Source: a virus
Strand: one strand, 5' to 3'
Length of the DNA: 31,726 nucleotides
IMG/VR virus record: IMGVR_UViG_3300017706_001468
Location: 1-31,726 of that record
Below are positions 24,203 through 31,464 of this stretch, one piece after another; the first letter of the stretch is position 1; each line of letters opens with the position of its first letter. A program made the position numbers and the translations under genes. Below the pieces are notes generated by a model that ran no database searches, was not told where the DNA came from, and saw nothing but the letters and a program-made list of their open reading frames with translations.

Positions 24203-24888
24203 TGTTTGATAACTATACAGTTTTAGATGCCCTTGCATTTGCTATAGAAATACACGAACAGCAAGGTTTTGTAAAAAGCGGCCACGGTTCTGTGCGTATA
24301 GCTGATGATGGTAAAACTGAAATACGTACCTTTGATAACAAGACATGTATTTTAGAAAAAATTAAATCAGAAAAAATCCCTGAATCAAAATATATGGATC
24401 AAGCAAAAGAAATGCTTGATCGTATCAATGGCAAACTCATGCTTAAAAAACTTACTAGTAGTTCAAATAGTTTTGAGAATTCTCTTATTAAGGCATTAAA
24501 TGAAGATTTAAACAAATTTGCTGTTAGTTTAATTGCAAGTATGCCTAATAGTATTGTAATTGATAAAAAACGTGAAGTATTAAACGACAAAATGTCTAAA
24601 ATTAAACATACAAGCCAGTATTTTGGTAAAAAAGGTATTCGTTATGATATTGATGTAGATGTTTTGGATGTAAAATATATACAATCAAGTGATGTTTATA
24701 TGATTACTACTGTTTATAATAACGAAAACATTATCAAGTTTTGGTGGAGAGAGCAGCCAGATATTAGTGATATAATAAATGATAAAACAATTACTATTCG
24801 TGGAACAGTTAAAGCTCATGAGCTAAGTAAATTTTCTGGTGCTAAAGAAACTTTAATTAATAGGGTTAAAATTACTAACACTAAATAG
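24202..24888 (+). CDS. Hypothetical protein with OB-like end
   Basis: No firm assignment (228 aa). The N-terminal 90 residues are helical and charged (VLDALAFAIEIHEQQGFV at the start). The C-terminal part is beta-rich and ends with TITIRGTVKAHELSKFSGAKETLINRVKI. This resembles an end segment (GTVK-x-H ... KET or KQT-x-x-x-RVK) seen in several phage DNA-replication-associated proteins of OB-like appearance. The gene shares bases with its upstream neighbour (TAATG), and its last codons contain the CTAAATA box used by the next gene. Nucleic acid binding is a guess. Confidence 0.6.
   Translation: MFDNYTVLDALAFAIEIHEQQGFVKSGHGSVRIADDGKTEIRTFDNKTCILEKIKSEKIPESKYMDQAKEMLDRINGKLMLKKLTSSSNSFENSLIKALNEDLNKFAVSLIASMPNSIVIDKKREVLNDKMSKIKHTSQYFGKKGIRYDIDVDVLDVKYIQSSDVYMITTVYNNENIIKFWWREQPDISDIINDKTITIRGTVKAHELSKFSGAKETLINRVKITNTK
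24880..24887 (+). promoter_or_regulatory. Late-type promoter ACTAAATA, leaderless radical SAM gene
   Basis: ACTAAATA followed by exactly 5 bases (GTTTT) and ATG at 24893. The box overlaps the stop codon of the preceding gene, which weakens it a little, but spacing equals that at gp17 and at 26982. Confidence 0.55.
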
Positions 24889-24892
24889 TTTT

Positions 24893-25963
24893 ATGAATGC
24901 ATGGAATAAACTCGATAAGATAGAAATAGAACTAAGCGGCGATTGTAACGCCGCTTGTCCTTTATGTCCTAGGACAGAGGCAAACTCTCCTTTAAAAGGT
25001 AACGGGAACCACACACTAGAAGATGTTAAAAGATCTTTTGGACATCTTGTGCCAAAATTTCAAGAAGTAGACTTTGAGATAGCATTATATGGATTGGGTG
25101 GAGATCCTATACTTAACCCAGAGTGCTATGAAATTACAAAATGGTTTACTGAAAATGGCGCATATGTAATTATTAGTACTAACGGTGGATATAATAATGC
25201 AGAGTGGTGGACAAAACTTGGACAACTTGATAACCTTACTGTAAAGTGGGCTATTGATGGTGCAGAAAAAACAAATCATCTATATAGAATTAATGTAGTA
25301 TGGGATATTGTAATTCGAAATTTGACAGCATTTACACAAGCAGGAGGAAAAGCATCTTGGGTGTTTATTCCTTTTGACCATAATATGGATGAGTTTGAAA
25401 CTGCAAAAAATATTGCAATTAGTTTGGGTGTAGATTTTGAATCTAAAACAAGTGGGCGTAATGCAGACCATGAGAGTAAAAATGAATCTGTACAGGTAAA
25501 CAAATTAAAGAAAAAAGAAAAACCCCAAACTAGAAAATATAAGCAAAGTAAAACTATACCACATAGGGATATTAGCAAACTTCAAGAAATAAGAAAAAAT
25601 TTAGAAAATTTAGAAGATAATTTAGATTATGATGAAACACTAATAAAAGATGCAGTAGATTCTATAGAATGTAAAGCACTTAATGTTCCTGAGTTATATG
25701 TAAGTGCAGATCAAAAATTATATCCTTGTTGTTTTCTTCATGACACTGAATCATTTAAAAAGAAAAAATGGGATCCTAGTATGGAAGATGATTGGAACGA
25801 TCTAAAATTGCATAGTATGGATTCTATATTACAAAAATCTCCCTTTACAGAATTAAAAGCAAGGATGCATCCAGATCATCCTAATTTTGTAAGAAGATGT
25901 TTGCATCAGTGTGCAGATAAAAATAGTCATCGCACAATAATTAAAAAAATATTTGAAAAATAA
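24893..25963 (+). CDS. Radical SAM protein with SPASM-like C-terminus
   Basis: This 356 aa protein has the radical SAM cluster motif CNAACPLC (Cys18, Cys22, Cys25), which binds a 4Fe-4S cluster and cleaves S-adenosylmethionine. LYGLGGDPILNPEC (from about 66) is the usual GGEP-like region, here GGDP, and ISTNGGY follows. The C-terminal part has ECKALNVPELYVSADQKLYPCCFLHD and later RRCLHQC, which resembles a SPASM or twitch domain with extra cluster cysteines. A basic, low-complexity insert lies near 195-235. The substrate is unknown; SPASM enzymes often modify peptides or proteins. No Shine-Dalgarno precedes the ATG and no precursor peptide gene is visible beside it. Confidence 0.85.
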   Translation: MNAWNKLDKIEIELSGDCNAACPLCPRTEANSPLKGNGNHTLEDVKRSFGHLVPKFQEVDFEIALYGLGGDPILNPECYEITKWFTENGAYVIISTNGGYNNAEWWTKLGQLDNLTVKWAIDGAEKTNHLYRINVVWDIVIRNLTAFTQAGGKASWVFIPFDHNMDEFETAKNIAISLGVDFESKTSGRNADHESKNESVQVNKLKKKEKPQTRKYKQSKTIPHRDISKLQEIRKNLENLEDNLDYDETLIKDAVDSIECKALNVPELYVSADQKLYPCCFLHDTESFKKKKWDPSMEDDWNDLKLHSMDSILQKSPFTELKARMHPDHPNFVRRCLHQCADKNSHRTIIKKIFEK

Positions 25964-25988
25964 TTATAACCTATTGTTTTCTTTAGAT

Positions 25989-26003
25989 AAAGCTATTCGC
26001 TTT
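25989..26003 (+). terminator. Weak hairpin in regulatory cassette 3
   Basis: AAAGC and GCTTT form a 5 bp stem with loop TATTC followed by TTTTC. It holds the place of the strong hairpins in cassettes 1 and 2. Confidence 0.4.
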
Positions 26004-26007
26004 TCTG

Positions 26008-26036
26008 TTGACAACCAATGCGTCTTGCTGTAATGT
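26008..26036 (+). promoter_or_regulatory. sigma70-type promoter, cassette 3
   Basis: TTGACA (26008-26013), 17 bp, TAATGT (26031-26036), followed by ATAAGAGTAAGTTAAAA exactly as in cassette 1. TTGACAACCAAT is also shared with cassette 1. It drives the AAA+ gene at 26069. Confidence 0.75.
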
Positions 26037-26068
26037 ATAAGAGTAAGTTAAAACAAAAGGATAGATAT

Positions 26069-26932
26069 ATGCCAACAGCAATGCAGCTAAAGAAAACTCG
26101 TGTAAAAAAAGCTACTAAAATTTTAGAAGTAGTAAATGATGCAGTTGACAATCCAAATGAAACAGATGAGCAAATCATCGAACGTATGCGTGAACGTTTT
26201 AGTATCTTAGATGATATGACACAAGCATCAATTGATGGTGTTGTACGTGGTATGGTTGTTACTGGACCTCCAGGTGTAGGTAAATCATTTGGTGTAGAAC
26301 AAGTACTAGAAAAGAATAGTTTGTTTGACAAACTAGCAGGCAACAAGATGCGGTTTGAGGTTATCAAAGGTGCTAGTTCTGCTATTGGGTTATACAAGGT
26401 ACTATTTCAGAATGCAGATAAGAATAACGTGCTTGTGCTAGATGATTGTGATACTGTACTGTATGACGAAACATCACTTAACCTGCTTAAAGCGGCACTT
26501 GACTCAAGTAAAAAACGTAAGATTAGTTGGAATACTGATAGTGCATTGTTACGCCGTGAAGGTATTCCAGATACTTTTGAATTTAAGGGTTCAGTTATTT
26601 TTATTACTAACCTTAAGTTTGACAAGGTGCGTGGTAAAATTAAAGACCACTTAGATGCTATTATGTCACGTTGCCATTACTTGGATCTTACAATGGATAC
26701 TACACGTGAAAAGGTATTACGTTGTAAGCAAATTGTTAAAGATGGTATGCTTAATGAGTATCAATTTACCAAAGCTGAAGAAGCAGAGCTAATGAGCTTT
26801 ATGATTGATAACAAAGAAAAATTTCGTGAGATTAGTTTGCGTATGGTTACTAAACTTGCAGATCTTAAAAAGAGTTTTGGCAGTCAAAAGTGGAAGCGAA
26901 CTGCTGAAGTTACATGTATGCGGCGAGTGTAA
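26069..26932 (+). CDS. AAA+ ATPase
   Basis: This 287 aa protein is a single-domain AAA+ ATPase. Walker A is GPPGVGKS (66-73), Walker B VLVLDDCD (121-128), and VIFITN near 176-181 is sensor 1. EVIKGASSAIGLYKVLF follows Walker A where a DNA-like substrate pore or initiator segment would be. The start ATG at 26069 follows AAAGGAT; an upstream in-frame start overlaps the promoter and is rejected. The N-terminal 60 residues are helical with a basic start. Proteins of this kind recur in T4-type marine phages without a known target; it is not gp44 or gp41 by motif. A terminator follows. Confidence 0.85.
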   Translation: MPTAMQLKKTRVKKATKILEVVNDAVDNPNETDEQIIERMRERFSILDDMTQASIDGVVRGMVVTGPPGVGKSFGVEQVLEKNSLFDKLAGNKMRFEVIKGASSAIGLYKVLFQNADKNNVLVLDDCDTVLYDETSLNLLKAALDSSKKRKISWNTDSALLRREGIPDTFEFKGSVIFITNLKFDKVRGKIKDHLDAIMSRCHYLDLTMDTTREKVLRCKQIVKDGMLNEYQFTKAEEAELMSFMIDNKEKFREISLRMVTKLADLKKSFGSQKWKRTAEVTCMRRV

Positions 26933-26953
26933 AACGCACCACGTATACATTTT

Positions 26954-26975
26954 AGACCTGCCTTAGGGCAGGTCT
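26954..26975 (+). terminator. Terminator after the AAA+ gene
   Basis: AGACCTGCC and GGCAGGTCT form a perfect 9 bp stem with a 4-base loop TTAG, followed by TTCCTT. Confidence 0.85.
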
Positions 26976-26981
26976 TTCCTT

Positions 26982-26989
26982 ACTAAATA
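26982..26989 (+). promoter_or_regulatory. Late-type promoter ACTAAATA, leaderless SGNH gene
   Basis: ACTAAATA followed by exactly 5 bases (TTATT) and ATG at 26995. It sits right after a terminator, so the gene needs its own promoter, and no TTGACA/TATAAT pair is present. Confidence 0.65.
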
Positions 26990-26994
26990 TTATT

Positions 26995-27753
26995 ATGAAA
27001 AATGGATTATTTACTTATGGTTGCAGTCATACTTTTGGGTATGGACTACCAGACACAAAGCAAGAGGTAAAAGTACCCTCAGAAACTAATTTTAACAAAA
27101 AAACTTTCAAAAATTTTGGTAGTACTAAAAATTGGGGACAACACATAGCGAACAAATGGGACTTAGAATATTATAACTTTGGAGTAAGTGGAGCAAACAA
27201 TAGAGAAATATTTCATTGGACAAATGAATGTGTAAAGCATAATATGATTCAAAAAACAGATAAGGTTATCTTTTTCTGGAATAATTTTGGATCTAGGTGG
27301 TCAATTTTTAAAGATCCTAGTGTTCCATTTGAAAATACGTTATTAGAAAACCAATACCCACAGGGCTTACCAGCAATCCGTATGTTCTTGCATGATCCAA
27401 AGAAGACCTACGACAAATGGTTTGAAGTGTACCATTCAGCATCAGAAGCAGAAGTAGCAAATTGGCATTATATACATTACACAAATCTTCTAATAGAAAA
27501 AATAGGAATAACTCCTATTAATTTTTTTACAGAGCCTCCTTGGACATATCCAAACGAAGAATTCAGGCATGAATCTGTTACTAAAAATTATTTCAGAGAC
27601 CAACTAAAATATGCATGCCCTATTTTGTTTTTAGATAGAAATATTCCATTTTTAGATCTTGCATCTGATAATTCGCATGCAGGACCAATACAACATAGAA
27701 AATGGGCAAAGATGATGTTACGATGGTTAGATCAAGTAGGATATGAATTGTAA
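26995..27753 (+). CDS. SGNH/GDSL-type hydrolase-like protein
   Basis: This 252 aa protein has the SGNH hydrolase blocks in order: block I GCSHTFG (Ser11 as nucleophile, GCSH instead of GDS), block II NFGVSGANN (Gly66), block III FFWNNFGS (Asn96 or Asn97), block V DNSH (Asp225, His228). These give esterases or acyl hydrolases acting on carbohydrate or lipid esters. There is no signal peptide, so the enzyme is cytoplasmic or virion-associated. The ATG has no Shine-Dalgarno, but block I starts only 9 residues later, so this start is needed. The stop overlaps the next gene (TAATG). A role in altering surface glycans or O-acetyl groups is inferred. Confidence 0.75.
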   Translation: MKNGLFTYGCSHTFGYGLPDTKQEVKVPSETNFNKKTFKNFGSTKNWGQHIANKWDLEYYNFGVSGANNREIFHWTNECVKHNMIQKTDKVIFFWNNFGSRWSIFKDPSVPFENTLLENQYPQGLPAIRMFLHDPKKTYDKWFEVYHSASEAEVANWHYIHYTNLLIEKIGITPINFFTEPPWTYPNEEFRHESVTKNYFRDQLKYACPILFLDRNIPFLDLASDNSHAGPIQHRKWAKMMLRWLDQVGYEL

Positions 27754-28088
27754 TGGAATTTATAATTAAAGCTATATTGGGTGGATTAATTGTAGCAGGA
27801 GTTGTGACAGCAGCTCAGCGTGGTAATCCTACAATTGGTGCATTGATACTTGGTATACCGTTAGGTACAATTATTAGTTTAATTTTCATGTATTACAGTG
27901 GAGTTGAGACCTCAGTATTTCAACAGTTAGCAAAAGAAACTATATATTTTGTTCTTGTTAGTTTGATATTTTTTCCTGTGTTTGTTTATGGTTTGTACTA
28001 TTTTCATTTTTGGATATCGCTGGGTAGTGCAATCGCAGTAACAATGGCATGTTTATTATTACTAAAGTTTTACATTGAAAACTCATAA
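27753..28088 (+). CDS. GlpM-like (DUF3147-type) membrane protein
   Basis: This 111 aa protein has four hydrophobic segments (about 3-20, 28-48, 62-83, 87-107). Pattern and length match E. coli GlpM (109 aa): a start of the type xxIKAxLGxLxV, then IGALILGIPLGTIISL in place of the GlpM IAGLIPLFPTFALIA, and a third span with IFFPVFVYGLYYF like IPYFVYLVSLWYF. GlpM's own role is unclear. Translation is coupled to the SGNH-like gene by TAATG. A phage copy suggests a role at the host inner membrane. The family call is by eye and should be taken as likely, not certain. Confidence 0.65.
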   Translation: MEFIIKAILGGLIVAGVVTAAQRGNPTIGALILGIPLGTIISLIFMYYSGVETSVFQQLAKETIYFVLVSLIFFPVFVYGLYYFHFWISLGSAIAVTMACLLLLKFYIENS

Positions 28089-28092
28089 CTAA

Positions 28093-28121
28093 TTGACATT
28101 TTTAGTATTCTGTTGTATATT
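28093..28121 (+). promoter_or_regulatory. sigma70-type promoter, leaderless uvsW
   Basis: TTGACA (28093-28098), 17 bp, TATATT (28116-28121). The ATG at 28128 lies 6 bases after the -10 box, where transcription should start. Confidence 0.8.
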
Positions 28122-28127
28122 AAGTAT

Positions 28128-29579
28128 ATGAAATGTAAACTTATTATTAAAGATGAAGTAAACTGTAAGTTCGAAGGTATCGATCTCAATACTCGTAAAA
28201 AAATGGAAAAAGAACTAAAGTTCTTTATGCCGTATGCCTATCATGTTCCTGCATACAAGCTAGGAAGATGGGATGGATGTGTGAGCTATTTTAGTATTGG
28301 AGGCGCAACATATCTGAACCTGTTAGACCGTCTATTGCCAATTATTGTAAATGCAAACTATCAAGTTGATATTTTAGATCAACGTAACGATTGGGATTTA
28401 AAATTTAATTTAGTTGACGAAACTACATTCCAACATAAAGTATGGCCTGAAAAGCATCCGGTTGCAGGACAACCTGTAACATTGCGTGACTATCAGATTG
28501 AAATTGTAAACAAGTATTTAGAAACTCCGCATTGTTTACAAGAAATCGCAACTGGTGCAGGTAAGACACTGGTAACTGCTGCACTTAGTGAACGGGTGGA
28601 AAAGTATGGCAGGTCAATTGTAATTGTGCCTAACAAAGATTTGGTTAGACAAACATTTGAGGATTATGAAAATTTAGGTCTTGATGTAGGAGTTTATTTT
28701 GGTGACAAAAAAGATATAGGAAAAACCCATACTATTTGTACCTGGCAAAGTTTAAACAGTATTAAGAAACGGTTCAGAGATGGCCTTGATGAAATGTCCT
28801 TGCAAGACTTTGTAGAGGATGTAGTATGTGTAATAGTAGACGAAGTACACCAAGCTAAAGCAGATGTATTGAAAGATTTACTTACTAAAGAATTTAATCA
28901 TATACCATTACGTTGGGGATTAACTGGCACAATACCAAAAGCAGATCATGAATTTGTTAGCCTTCAAGCATGTCTGGGTGAAGTAGTAAATCGACTTAGT
29001 GCAAAGACATTACAGGAAGAAGGTGTGTTAAGTCAATGCCACGTTAATGTAGTACAAATGAAAGAAATTACAGAGTACAATAACTATCAAAGTGAGTTGT
29101 CATACTTAACAACAAATAAGCCCAGAATTGAGTATGTGAGCGAATTAATTAAAAAGATATCGCTTAGTGGAAATACACTTGTACTTGTAGACAGAATTAA
29201 AGGTGGGCAAATGATATGTGATAATATTCCAAATGCTCAGTTTGTTAGTGGAGAAATGAAAAGTATAGATAGAAAGGATGCATATGATGATATCAATGAA
29301 GGAACTAATCAAGTGGTTGTCGCAACCTACGGAGTGGCTGCCGTGGGTATTAACATTCCTCGCATTTTTAACTTGGTTCTTTTGGAGCCTGGCAAGTCCT
29401 TTGTAAGAGTAATACAGAGTATTGGTAGAGGAATACGTAAAGCAGAAGATAAAGACAGTGTAGAAATATGGGATATAACCAGCACTGCAAAATTTAGTAA
29501 AAAGCATTTAACAGAACGGAAAAAGTTTTATAAAGAGGCAAATTATCCGTTTACTATAGAAAAGGTAGACTGGCAGTGA
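28128..29579 (+). CDS. uvsW: UvsW-type DNA/RNA helicase
   Basis: This 483 aa superfamily 2 helicase unwinds branched DNA and R-loops and helps the switch from origin- to recombination-driven replication. Motif I is ATGAGKT (141-147), motif II DEVH (238-241), motif III LTGTIP (from about 269) and motif VI QSIGRGIRK. The N-terminal 110 residues carry the UvsW-specific domain (GRWDGCVSYF near 46-55). Length is close to T4 UvsW (503 aa, longer C-terminus). The start is ATG at 28128; a TTG five codons upstream overlaps the promoter. No Shine-Dalgarno is present. The stop overlaps the next start (GTGA). Confidence 0.93.
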   Translation: MKCKLIIKDEVNCKFEGIDLNTRKKMEKELKFFMPYAYHVPAYKLGRWDGCVSYFSIGGATYLNLLDRLLPIIVNANYQVDILDQRNDWDLKFNLVDETTFQHKVWPEKHPVAGQPVTLRDYQIEIVNKYLETPHCLQEIATGAGKTLVTAALSERVEKYGRSIVIVPNKDLVRQTFEDYENLGLDVGVYFGDKKDIGKTHTICTWQSLNSIKKRFRDGLDEMSLQDFVEDVVCVIVDEVHQAKADVLKDLLTKEFNHIPLRWGLTGTIPKADHEFVSLQACLGEVVNRLSAKTLQEEGVLSQCHVNVVQMKEITEYNNYQSELSYLTTNKPRIEYVSELIKKISLSGNTLVLVDRIKGGQMICDNIPNAQFVSGEMKSIDRKDAYDDINEGTNQVVVATYGVAAVGINIPRIFNLVLLEPGKSFVRVIQSIGRGIRKAEDKDSVEIWDITSTAKFSKKHLTERKKFYKEANYPFTIEKVDWQ

Positions 29580-30076
29580 AGATTTTAACAGTAGATAACG
29601 AAACATATGATCTGGACGATATTCCAGAAACAATAGACGATTTAAGGTATGGGGTTTTAGATTATTCTAATCAACAAAATATTGATTATTATTTTATTCC
29701 ATTGGTATTTTTAGAAAGTTTTTATGCTCCAGCAGCAGTTTTAAAAATTGGAAAATATACTATTAATATGCCATTGGACTGGAGCATAGTTATATGTGAT
29801 CCAATGGTGGGAGAACCAGAAGTACTTAGTTTAATGAGTCTAAATGATAGGGGATTCCATGCATTTGCATTTAATCCAATTACAGGATTTACTCCTCAAT
29901 ACTTAGATGTAACTATTACAAATATTTTTACAGATGTAAAATGGTATGCTCCAAAATTAAAATTTGGACATTTGTTATGCGTTCCATTGTCAGACGAACC
30001 AAATGCTCCTTGTGCTATGTTTGTTAAGGAATCTAATAAACTTCCTGAAGTATTAGATATAAGTCAATTATGGTAA
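29576..30076 (+). CDS. Conserved unknown protein after UvsW
   Basis: This 166 aa protein begins with GTG overlapping the uvsW stop. It is acidic, mixed alpha/beta, with YDLDDIPETIDDLRYGVLDY near the start, PLDWSIVICDP in the middle (near 66-76) and LKFGHLLCVPLSDEPNAPCAMFVKES toward the end. From memory a similar protein follows uvsW in several marine T4-type phages, without a function. No membrane span or catalytic motif is seen. It is coupled to both neighbours by overlaps, suggesting a replication-side role. Confidence 0.7.
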   Translation: MKILTVDNETYDLDDIPETIDDLRYGVLDYSNQQNIDYYFIPLVFLESFYAPAAVLKIGKYTINMPLDWSIVICDPMVGEPEVLSLMSLNDRGFHAFAFNPITGFTPQYLDVTITNIFTDVKWYAPKLKFGHLLCVPLSDEPNAPCAMFVKESNKLPEVLDISQLW

Positions 30077-30345
30077 AATATTGCAAACGAGTGTTTATTG
30101 CTTTTAGTATTTTAGTTAATACGCTTCTTGGTGGAAAGAATAACCAAACATTTAGTGCAAGAAACTGGCAATTGAAGCGTGACAATAAACCAAATCTAGT
30201 GTATATTATTGATATGGTATTTTTTTTAAAAACTAGTCATTGCCAGGATAGTTGGTCTAAATGGACTATTATCAATAATTCGATAACAAAATACAACGAA
30301 AAAATGGGCTATGGGAATCGGAGGGAAATGTACTTTAATGAGTAA
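30070..30345 (+). CDS. Conserved small protein, 91 aa
   Basis: This protein starts within the end of the previous gene (7 bp overlap). The segment FIAFSILVNTLLGGKNNQTFSARNWQLKR (from residue 9), then NLVYIIDMV and HCQDSWSKWTI, follows a pattern I recall from small proteins in many T4-type and other marine phages. It has one moderately hydrophobic N-terminal stretch. The His-Cys and Trp residues near 57-65 are the most regular. Function unknown. Confidence 0.65.
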   Translation: MVKYCKRVFIAFSILVNTLLGGKNNQTFSARNWQLKRDNKPNLVYIIDMVFFLKTSHCQDSWSKWTIINNSITKYNEKMGYGNRREMYFNE

Positions 30346-30793
30346 ACTGAATATTAAAGAGGAAATGCGAGCAATTGACACCAAGGATCGTCCTTGGTTT
30401 GATAGTCTTACAGACGAGGAAAAAAAGAAATTAAGTCCTTGGTTACTTATGAGATATACTAGTAATTGCAATGACAAAATGTTTACAGAGCATTATTTAG
30501 AATGGACAAATGAAGTTGTAAATGTACATTTTAATAAGTTAAGAAAACATACACAATTACAGTTTCAATTACTACAATTAGTTGGGCTAGGTAAGTCTGT
30601 GTTTCATGCTTGGATAGCACCAGGCAAAGCAGGCAAGAAAAATAAATTACAAGCATGGGTAGCAGAAAACTATAATATGCTTAATGATGATGAAATAGAT
30701 ATAATTTTATCTAACACAACTAAAGACGAATGGAAACAAAAATTTCTTGAGTATGGAATGGATGACAAGAAAATTAAAGAATTGTTAAAATAA
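30338..30793 (+). CDS. Putative clamp-loader small subunit (gp62-like)
   Basis: This 151 aa protein starts at ATG 30338 after GGAGGG, overlapping the previous gene by 8 bp; an in-frame ATG 9 codons upstream lacks a ribosome binding site. The patterns SPWLLMRYTSN, LQFQLLQLVGLGKSVFHAWI and a C-terminus with LNDDEIDIIL resemble proteins annotated, from memory, as clamp-loader small subunits in T4-type cyanophages. Similarity to T4 gp62 (187 aa) itself is weak. If correct it would join gp44, which is not in this window. The call is tentative. Confidence 0.4.
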   Translation: MSKLNIKEEMRAIDTKDRPWFDSLTDEEKKKLSPWLLMRYTSNCNDKMFTEHYLEWTNEVVNVHFNKLRKHTQLQFQLLQLVGLGKSVFHAWIAPGKAGKKNKLQAWVAENYNMLNDDEIDIILSNTTKDEWKQKFLEYGMDDKKIKELLK

Positions 30794-31464
30794 TGTTTAC
30801 TTGTGAATTTTGTAACAAGAGCTTTGTTAAGGAGTCTACACTTTTTGTACACAAGTGCGAAAAGAAACGTAGATTTATGCAGCGTAATGAAAAACACGTA
30901 CAATTAGGATATAGATCATATCAGCTTTTTTATAAAATTAGTACAAATGCAAAGAAAGATAAAACATATGATGATTTTTGTAAAAGTCAATACTATACTG
31001 CATTTGTAAAATATGGAAATTATTGTGTTGACTTAAGAATAGACGATGTTCCATCTCTTACACAATTCTTACTTGATAATAGAATACGTGTAGATAGATG
31101 GACGAGCGATAGAGAATATATAAAATGGGTAAAACATAGACAAAAAAATGAAAGTGTTGAAAGAGCAATAGAACGTAGTATAATGTTCTTACAAGAATAT
31201 TGCCAGGAACACAATGTACTATTTAATAGATACTTTGATGACGTTAGCGTTAACATAATTATATTTCATATTACAAGTGGAAAATTAAGTCCATGGATTA
31301 TATTTGCAAGTCAAAAAGCACAGGCTTTATTGGATTGTATTAGTAGCGAACATATAAAAATGATTTTAGACTTTGTAGATGTAAACTATTGGCAGAAAAA
31401 AATAGAACTAAATCCTAGAGATTTTAACTGGGTAAGCGAATTAATGATGGAAGCAAACTTATGA
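30793..31464 (+). CDS. Zinc-finger protein conserved in marine T4-type phages
   Basis: This 223 aa protein opens with a C2HC-type finger: CEFC (Cys4, Cys7), then His20 and Cys22, with a basic stretch (KKRRFMQR) after it. The rest is helical with aromatic residues (GYRSYQLFYKIS, TYDDFCKSQYYTAFVKYGNYC, SPWIIFASQKA, WQKKI). I recall the same finger-plus-helical layout as a hypothetical protein of T4-type cyanophages. DNA binding by the finger is likely from its form, the rest is unassigned. The start overlaps the previous stop (TAATG) and its stop overlaps the next ATG (ATGA). Confidence 0.65.
   Translation: MFTCEFCNKSFVKESTLFVHKCEKKRRFMQRNEKHVQLGYRSYQLFYKISTNAKKDKTYDDFCKSQYYTAFVKYGNYCVDLRIDDVPSLTQFLLDNRIRVDRWTSDREYIKWVKHRQKNESVERAIERSIMFLQEYCQEHNVLFNRYFDDVSVNIIIFHITSGKLSPWIIFASQKAQALLDCISSEHIKMILDFVDVNYWQKKIELNPRDFNWVSELMMEANL

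Noticed and set aside
26018-26068. Upstream start for the AAA+ gene
   Set aside because: It would lie between the -35 and -10 boxes of the cassette 3 promoter, before transcription begins.
24893-28088. A RiPP-type system linking the radical SAM protein with the SbmA-like transporter
   Set aside because: No precursor peptide gene is seen, and the two genes are 19 kb apart under different promoters. A functional link is not supported.
30311-30337. ATG nine codons upstream for the gp62-like gene
   Set aside because: No ribosome binding site precedes it, while GGAGGG stands before the ATG at 30338.
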